Below are positions 60,106 through 64,000 of a stretch of 64,000 bases of DNA, piece by piece. The DNA comes from DT-110 sp030148525 (GTDB lineage: Bacteria > Bacteroidota > Bacteroidia > Chitinophagales > Saprospiraceae), in the NCBI GenBank assembly GCA_965227445.1, contig OZ245751.1, positions 744,001 to 808,000 of the forward strand, written 5' to 3'. Numbering within the stretch: position 1 is the first letter of the stretch; every line of letters starts with the position of its first letter. The notes under the pieces are model-generated. The model saw only the letters and a list, made by a program, of their open reading frames with translations, had not been told where the DNA came from and did not search any database. Both the position numbers and the translations under genes were made by a program.

Positions 60106-62664
60106 ATGGTTGAACAATTGAAAGACAGTACCATCAAACTTAAGCGTGTTTTTGTAGAAACAAAACTCCCCGACGAACTTAAGTCGCTACAGGAAATGGC
60201 CGGTAACTTATGGTGGTCATGGAATAAAGATGCCATTGATCTGTTTCAACGGATCCTGCCCGAAAAATGGGTCGAAAAGAACTATAATCCCATTGCTATC
60301 CTCGATGCCTTGTCACCAGAACGGGCCCGTGAATTGATGGCCGATGAGGCCTATATGGGCCAATTGAGATCAGTGGAGACTAAGTATCGCCACTACATGG
60401 ACCAGGCCCCGGTAGACAAGCCTTCCGTCGTGTACTTCAGTATGGAATACGGTTTGCAGATCTCCGTTCGCTTATATTCAGGGGGCCTGGGGATTCTGGC
60501 AGGGGATTACCTGAAAGAGGCCAGCGACCAACGGTACCCAATGGTCGCTATTGGTTTATTATACCGCTACGGTTACTTCCAGCAATCCATTTCCCTGCAC
60601 GGTGATCAGATCAATAACTTCCCGCCCCAGGAATTTGCCAAGTTACCGATTAAGCCGGTACGGGATGACCAGGGCGAATGGGTTCGAATCTCGGTACAGC
60701 TGAAAGACCGGACTGTATACGCAAAGGTTTGGAAACTAATGGTTGGCCGGGTATCCCTCTATTTACTGGATGCTGATATTCCCGAAAACAGCTGGGAAGA
60801 CCGGGCGCTTACACACCAACTCTACGGTGGAGATAATGAGCACCGACTCAAGCAGGAGATTCTGTTGGGTATCGGAGGCATTCGCTTGCTGACAGCCATT
60901 GGGCACCAGGCCGACCTCTACCATTGTAATGAGGGACACGCGGCCTTCATGGGACTGGAACGGTTGCGCTTGCTGTCCGAAAAGCACCAACTTAACTTTA
61001 ATGAGGCTCTGGAAGCTGTCCGGGCCAGTTCGTTGTTTACTACCCACACGCCGGTACCCGCCGGTCACGACTATTTTGCCGAAAGCCTTTTACAGGAGTA
61101 CATGTTTAACTACGTGGAGTCACTGGGGGTCAAGTGGAAGCATTTTGTGAGTCTGGGTAAGATCGACAGCGAAAATACCAATGAATTATTCTCCATGAGT
61201 CACCTGGCCATTCGCCTGTGTCAGGAAGTGAATGGGGTTAGCGAATTGCACGGAAAGGTCTCCCAGCGTATGTTCAAAGTGTTGTATCCGGGGTATAATC
61301 ACAAAGAGGTCCACATTGGCCACGTAACCAATGGGGTGCATTACCCAACGTGGATCGCCCGGGAATGGCACGACGTTTTACAGGGAAAGGACCCAGATCA
61401 ATTCCTTGCCCATCAATCGGAGCCTGAAGCCTGGTCGCGCATCAATGACCTGAGTGATGAACAGATTGCTTCCATCCGGCAGACGCTGAAAGAGCGCTTG
61501 CTGGATCATGTTCGGGAATCACTACGGGAGGATCTTACCCGCCGGGGCGAAAATCCGGCCAGCATATTCCACGTATTGAATGGTATTAACAATAAGGCGC
61601 TGGTCGTCGGTTTTGCTCGTCGGTTTGCGACCTACAAACGGGCGCACCTGTTGTTCCGCAATTTGGAGCGACTGTCGAGACTGGTCAATGATCCCGATCA
61701 TCCGGTCATGTTCCTGTTTGCCGGTAAGGCACACCCGGCCGACGAGCCCGGGCAGAATCTGATCAAAGACATTGTCCATATCAGTAAGCGCCCCGAATTT
61801 GCCGGAAAGATCATCTTCCTGGAGGGCTATAATATGGAAATGGCTAAGTTTCTGGTACAGGGAGTTGATGTGTGGCTGAATACTCCGACCCGGCCTAAAG
61901 AGGCCTCGGGTACCTCGGGTATGAAGGCCGCCATGAACGGGGTGGTCAACTTCAGTGTCCTGGATGGCTGGTGGGCCGAAGGGTATCAATCCAATGCCGG
62001 CTGGGCACTGCCCCTGGAACGGACCTATGATGATCAGGGGCTGCAGGATGAATTAGATGCAGAAACCCTCTATAATGTATTCGAAACCCAGATCGTTCCT
62101 ACCTATTTTGGTAAGGGAGATCAGGGCAATGACGCCGGCTGGTTGTCCTACGTTCGCAATATCATGACGGAGGTGGCTCCGCAATTTACCATGAAGCGCA
62201 TGTTGGACGACTATACCGACCGGTATTACCATAAACTGAATAGGCAGGGCCAGCGGTTTTTCGCCGACAACTTTCAAAATGCCCGTCATCTGGCTGGTTG
62301 GAAAAAGCACCTGAAAGAAAGATGGGAAGCAATCCACGTCCTGGAGAAGGACGTGTACGATACGGATAATTATAAACTAGCCCTGGGCGATGATTTTAAG
62401 ATACGCTTCAAGGTGTACCTCGACGATATCAATCCCGAAGATGTGCAATTAGAGGCCATTTTCTTCAAGCGGATTGACGAGAACACGCTGGACCTTCGCC
62501 ACGACTATCCGATACCTATGGTCGATAAGGGGGATCACCATGCGACCTTCGAAACGACCCTGTCCATGGAAATTACCGGAGTTTATGAGTATGGCTTCCG
62601 GCTTACGCCAAAAAGCGATCTCCTGGGCCACCGCCAGTGCCTGGAGCTGGTCAAATGGCTTTAA
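60106..62664 (+). CDS. glgP: Alpha-glucan (glycogen) phosphorylase
   Basis: The ATG at 60106 gives 852 residues, the length of the DUF3417-containing alpha-glucan phosphorylases; a TTG at 59992 would add 38 unrelated residues. The N-terminal DUF3417 domain (ELKSLQEMAGNLWWSWNKDA) is followed by EYGLQISVRLYSGGLGILAGDYLKEASD, the family nucleotide/glucan-binding region, CNEGHAAFMGLERL, and the C-terminal PLP site ASGTSGMKAAMNGVVNFSVLDGWW with the Schiff-base Lys. The enzyme releases glucose 1-phosphate from stored alpha-1,4-glucan in the cytosol. It ends in a long hairpin before the convergent arginine decarboxylase gene. Confidence 0.95.
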   Translation: MVEQLKDSTIKLKRVFVETKLPDELKSLQEMAGNLWWSWNKDAIDLFQRILPEKWVEKNYNPIAILDALSPERARELMADEAYMGQLRSVETKYRHYMDQAPVDKPSVVYFSMEYGLQISVRLYSGGLGILAGDYLKEASDQRYPMVAIGLLYRYGYFQQSISLHGDQINNFPPQEFAKLPIKPVRDDQGEWVRISVQLKDRTVYAKVWKLMVGRVSLYLLDADIPENSWEDRALTHQLYGGDNEHRLKQEILLGIGGIRLLTAIGHQADLYHCNEGHAAFMGLERLRLLSEKHQLNFNEALEAVRASSLFTTHTPVPAGHDYFAESLLQEYMFNYVESLGVKWKHFVSLGKIDSENTNELFSMSHLAIRLCQEVNGVSELHGKVSQRMFKVLYPGYNHKEVHIGHVTNGVHYPTWIAREWHDVLQGKDPDQFLAHQSEPEAWSRINDLSDEQIASIRQTLKERLLDHVRESLREDLTRRGENPASIFHVLNGINNKALVVGFARRFATYKRAHLLFRNLERLSRLVNDPDHPVMFLFAGKAHPADEPGQNLIKDIVHISKRPEFAGKIIFLEGYNMEMAKFLVQGVDVWLNTPTRPKEASGTSGMKAAMNGVVNFSVLDGWWAEGYQSNAGWALPLERTYDDQGLQDELDAETLYNVFETQIVPTYFGKGDQGNDAGWLSYVRNIMTEVAPQFTMKRMLDDYTDRYYHKLNRQGQRFFADNFQNARHLAGWKKHLKERWEAIHVLEKDVYDTDNYKLALGDDFKIRFKVYLDDINPEDVQLEAIFFKRIDENTLDLRHDYPIPMVDKGDHHATFETTLSMEITGVYEYGFRLTPKSDLLGHRQCLELVKWL

Positions 62665-62768
62665 CAGGTTTTAGGTGTGAGGTTTGAGGCAATAGGTTAG
62701 GTTCGAGGAGGCCTCGAACCCAACCTAATACCTATCCTCAAACCCCAAACCTCAAACCTCAAACCTGT
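62665..62768. repeat. Heptamer-built long hairpin between convergent genes
   Basis: The left arm carries G-rich units (GAGGTTT, TAGGTTA), the right arm their complements (CTCAAAC, CAACCTA), around the centre GGTTCGAGG-AGG-CCTCGAACC (62699-62719). The arms together span about 100 bp and nearly touch both stop codons, so it can serve as terminator for both genes. Confidence 0.85.
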
Positions 62769-64000
62769 CATTGGTAACCTAATATCCGCAACATATCCTC
62801 CGATGTTTGCTCGGGCTGATAGAGTTTGTCGACGATATTCCCTTTCTCGTCTTTATACAGCAATACGTGTTTTGGGGCAGGGATGAGGCAGTGTTTGATG
62901 CCTCCGTAACCACTGATGGAGTCTTGATAGGCCCCGGTGTGGAAGAAACCGAGGTATAATGGTTCTTTATCGTCTTTGGGGATGCTGGGCAGGTATACTT
63001 GCGCCTCGTGAGCCTCCGAGTTGTAATAATCGCTATTATCACAACTCAATCCGCCGATATTCACCCGTCGGTACTCATTGTGCCATTTATTGATGGGCAG
63101 CAGGATGAACCGTTCGCCAATGCCCCAGGCATCGGGAATGGTGGTCATGAGAGAATTGTCGATCATGTACCAGAGCTCCGAGTCGTTTTGTTGCTTTTGG
63201 GCCAACACACTGTAAATAACAGCCCCGCTTTCCCCTACCGTATACTTGCCAAACTCGGTAAACAGATCGGGTTCCGGCACCTCATCTTCCTCGCAAGCCT
63301 GGAGAATGCTGTGAACGATCTCTTTGATCATGTATTTATAATCGAACTCAAACCCGAGGGAGTTCCGGATGGGCATCCCCCCTCCGATATTAATGGCGGT
63401 GAGGGTGTCACAGTCGCGGCGAATCTCGCAGTAGAGCTTAATGGCTTTCCGCAATTCACCCCAGTAATAAAGGGTGTCTTTTATGCCGGTATCGACAAAA
63501 AAGTGGAGCATTTTGAGCTCGAACTTGGGGTGATCTTTCAGGTATTCCTGGTAGAAAGGGATCACATTGGTATGGCGAATCCCCAAACGGGATGTGTAGA
63601 ATTCAAAATTGGGCTCCTCCTCCGTTGCCACCCGGATACCGATTTTGCACTTTCCTTTGATGTGTTCCTCGTAGAAAAAGGCTTCTTCGGTATTATCCAG
63701 TACGGGGATAACATTGTGAAACCCATCGTTGATCAGGTCGACAATCTTTTGTTTGTAGCGATCCGGCTTGAAGCCATTGCAAACAATAATCGTGTCTTTG
63801 CTCAACTTACCCTGGGAGGCTAGATTTCGAATGATGTCAATATCGTAAGCCGAAGAGGTTTCCAATTGGACCTCCTGTCTCAGGACTTCCTCCAGTACAT
63901 AACTGAAATGACTGCTTTTCGTGCAATAGCAGTAGTGGTATTTACCTGTATATCCCATGGATTTCATTGCCCGGGTAAACAAGTTCCGGGCTTTTTTGAT
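62768..64000 (-). CDS. speA: Arginine decarboxylase (biosynthetic type), N-terminal part outside the window
   Basis: The frame runs to the window edge, so the N-terminus is missing; 410 residues are seen. KYHYCYCTKSSHFSYVLEE contains the PLP Lys of the alanine-racemase-fold decarboxylases, then SSAYDIDII, INIGGGMPIRNS (glycine-rich phosphate loop), and FTEFGKYTVGESGA. GFFHTGAYQDSISGYGGIKHC is the C-terminal active-site segment. The family makes agmatine from arginine, the first step of an alternative polyamine route common in Bacteroidota. The full protein would be longer by about 60 residues. Converges on glgP with a heptamer hairpin between. Confidence 0.93.
   Translation of the reverse strand: MKKARNLFTRAMKSMGYTGKYHYCYCTKSSHFSYVLEEVLRQEVQLETSSAYDIDIIRNLASQGKLSKDTIIVCNGFKPDRYKQKIVDLINDGFHNVIPVLDNTEEAFFYEEHIKGKCKIGIRVATEEEPNFEFYTSRLGIRHTNVIPFYQEYLKDHPKFELKMLHFFVDTGIKDTLYYWGELRKAIKLYCEIRRDCDTLTAINIGGGMPIRNSLGFEFDYKYMIKEIVHSILQACEEDEVPEPDLFTEFGKYTVGESGAVIYSVLAQKQQNDSELWYMIDNSLMTTIPDAWGIGERFILLPINKWHNEYRRVNIGGLSCDNSDYYNSEAHEAQVYLPSIPKDDKEPLYLGFFHTGAYQDSISGYGGIKHCLIPAPKHVLLYKDEKGNIVDKLYQPEQTSEDMLRILGYQ

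Noticed and set aside
62999..63823. 274-codon plus-strand frame opposite speA
   Set aside because: Antisense shadow of arginine decarboxylase.

Overview
The window reads as a chromosomal segment of a Bacteroidota bacterium, most likely of the Saprospiria/Lewinella type. The evidence is: type IX secretion (T9SS) sorting domains of both the short type A and the gliding-motility-associated type B kind; many signal-peptide lipoproteins with little Shine-Dalgarno signal; a Bacteroides-type promoter (TTTG-N19-TATATTTG) in front of a tRNA gene; ClpC-type ATPase; an IF3-L35-L20 operon; and large YD-repeat proteins of the Bacteroidota kind. The exact genus is inference.

Layout. 0-15.2 kb is mostly housekeeping: the tail of an enoyl-CoA hydratase, hibernation factor, a secreted protein, a lysozyme-like protein, a CAP lipoprotein, a di-haem peroxidase, infC-rpmI-rplT, clpC, a STAS protein, ribonuclease Z, a Crp/Fnr regulator, DNA polymerase IV, a HAD phosphatase and tRNA-Lys. 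15.2-32.4 kb is an accessory island next to the tRNA-Lys 3' end. It starts with a T9SS-tagged M43-like protein that has lost its catalytic residues, then a 2061-residue Rhs/YD-repeat protein ending in a zincin-type toxin with a lipoprotein immunity candidate. Two displaced Rhs C-terminal cassettes follow, each beginning with the same 321-bp Rhs core segment and each followed by its own immunity candidate. One cassette carries a textbook metzincin motif and is split by an intact insertion sequence whose removal restores the frame. The island also holds a VapBC pair, two antitoxin relics, a deleted fic gene, an IS66 fragment, two kinds of MITE-like element and copies of the tRNA-Lys 3' end. 32.7-49.5 kb returns to metabolism and envelope genes: two dehydrogenases of the Gfo/Idh/MocA type (one paired with a two-domain DUF1080 lipoprotein), a DUF5916 outer-membrane protein, a TPR lipoprotein, tandem DUF4331 paralogues, a membrane glycosyltransferase-like protein and a PLP lyase. 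49.6-64 kb has a giant T9SS type B surface protein, an SDR, several secreted or outer-membrane proteins, alpha-glucan phosphorylase and arginine decarboxylase (cut by the window edge).

How the parts fit. The 15-31 kb island looks like a polymorphic-toxin locus with spare tips: one expressed full-length Rhs scaffold and stored toxin/immunity modules that share a fixed 107-codon core with it, so that homologous recombination could swap the toxin end. Both predicted protease toxins are paired with lipoprotein-type immunity candidates, and the non-protease toxin is paired with one lacking a signal peptide; this suggests different compartments of action. A second window-wide theme is intergenic DNA made of 7-bp-period repeats of several unrelated sequences, some folded into long hairpins between genes.
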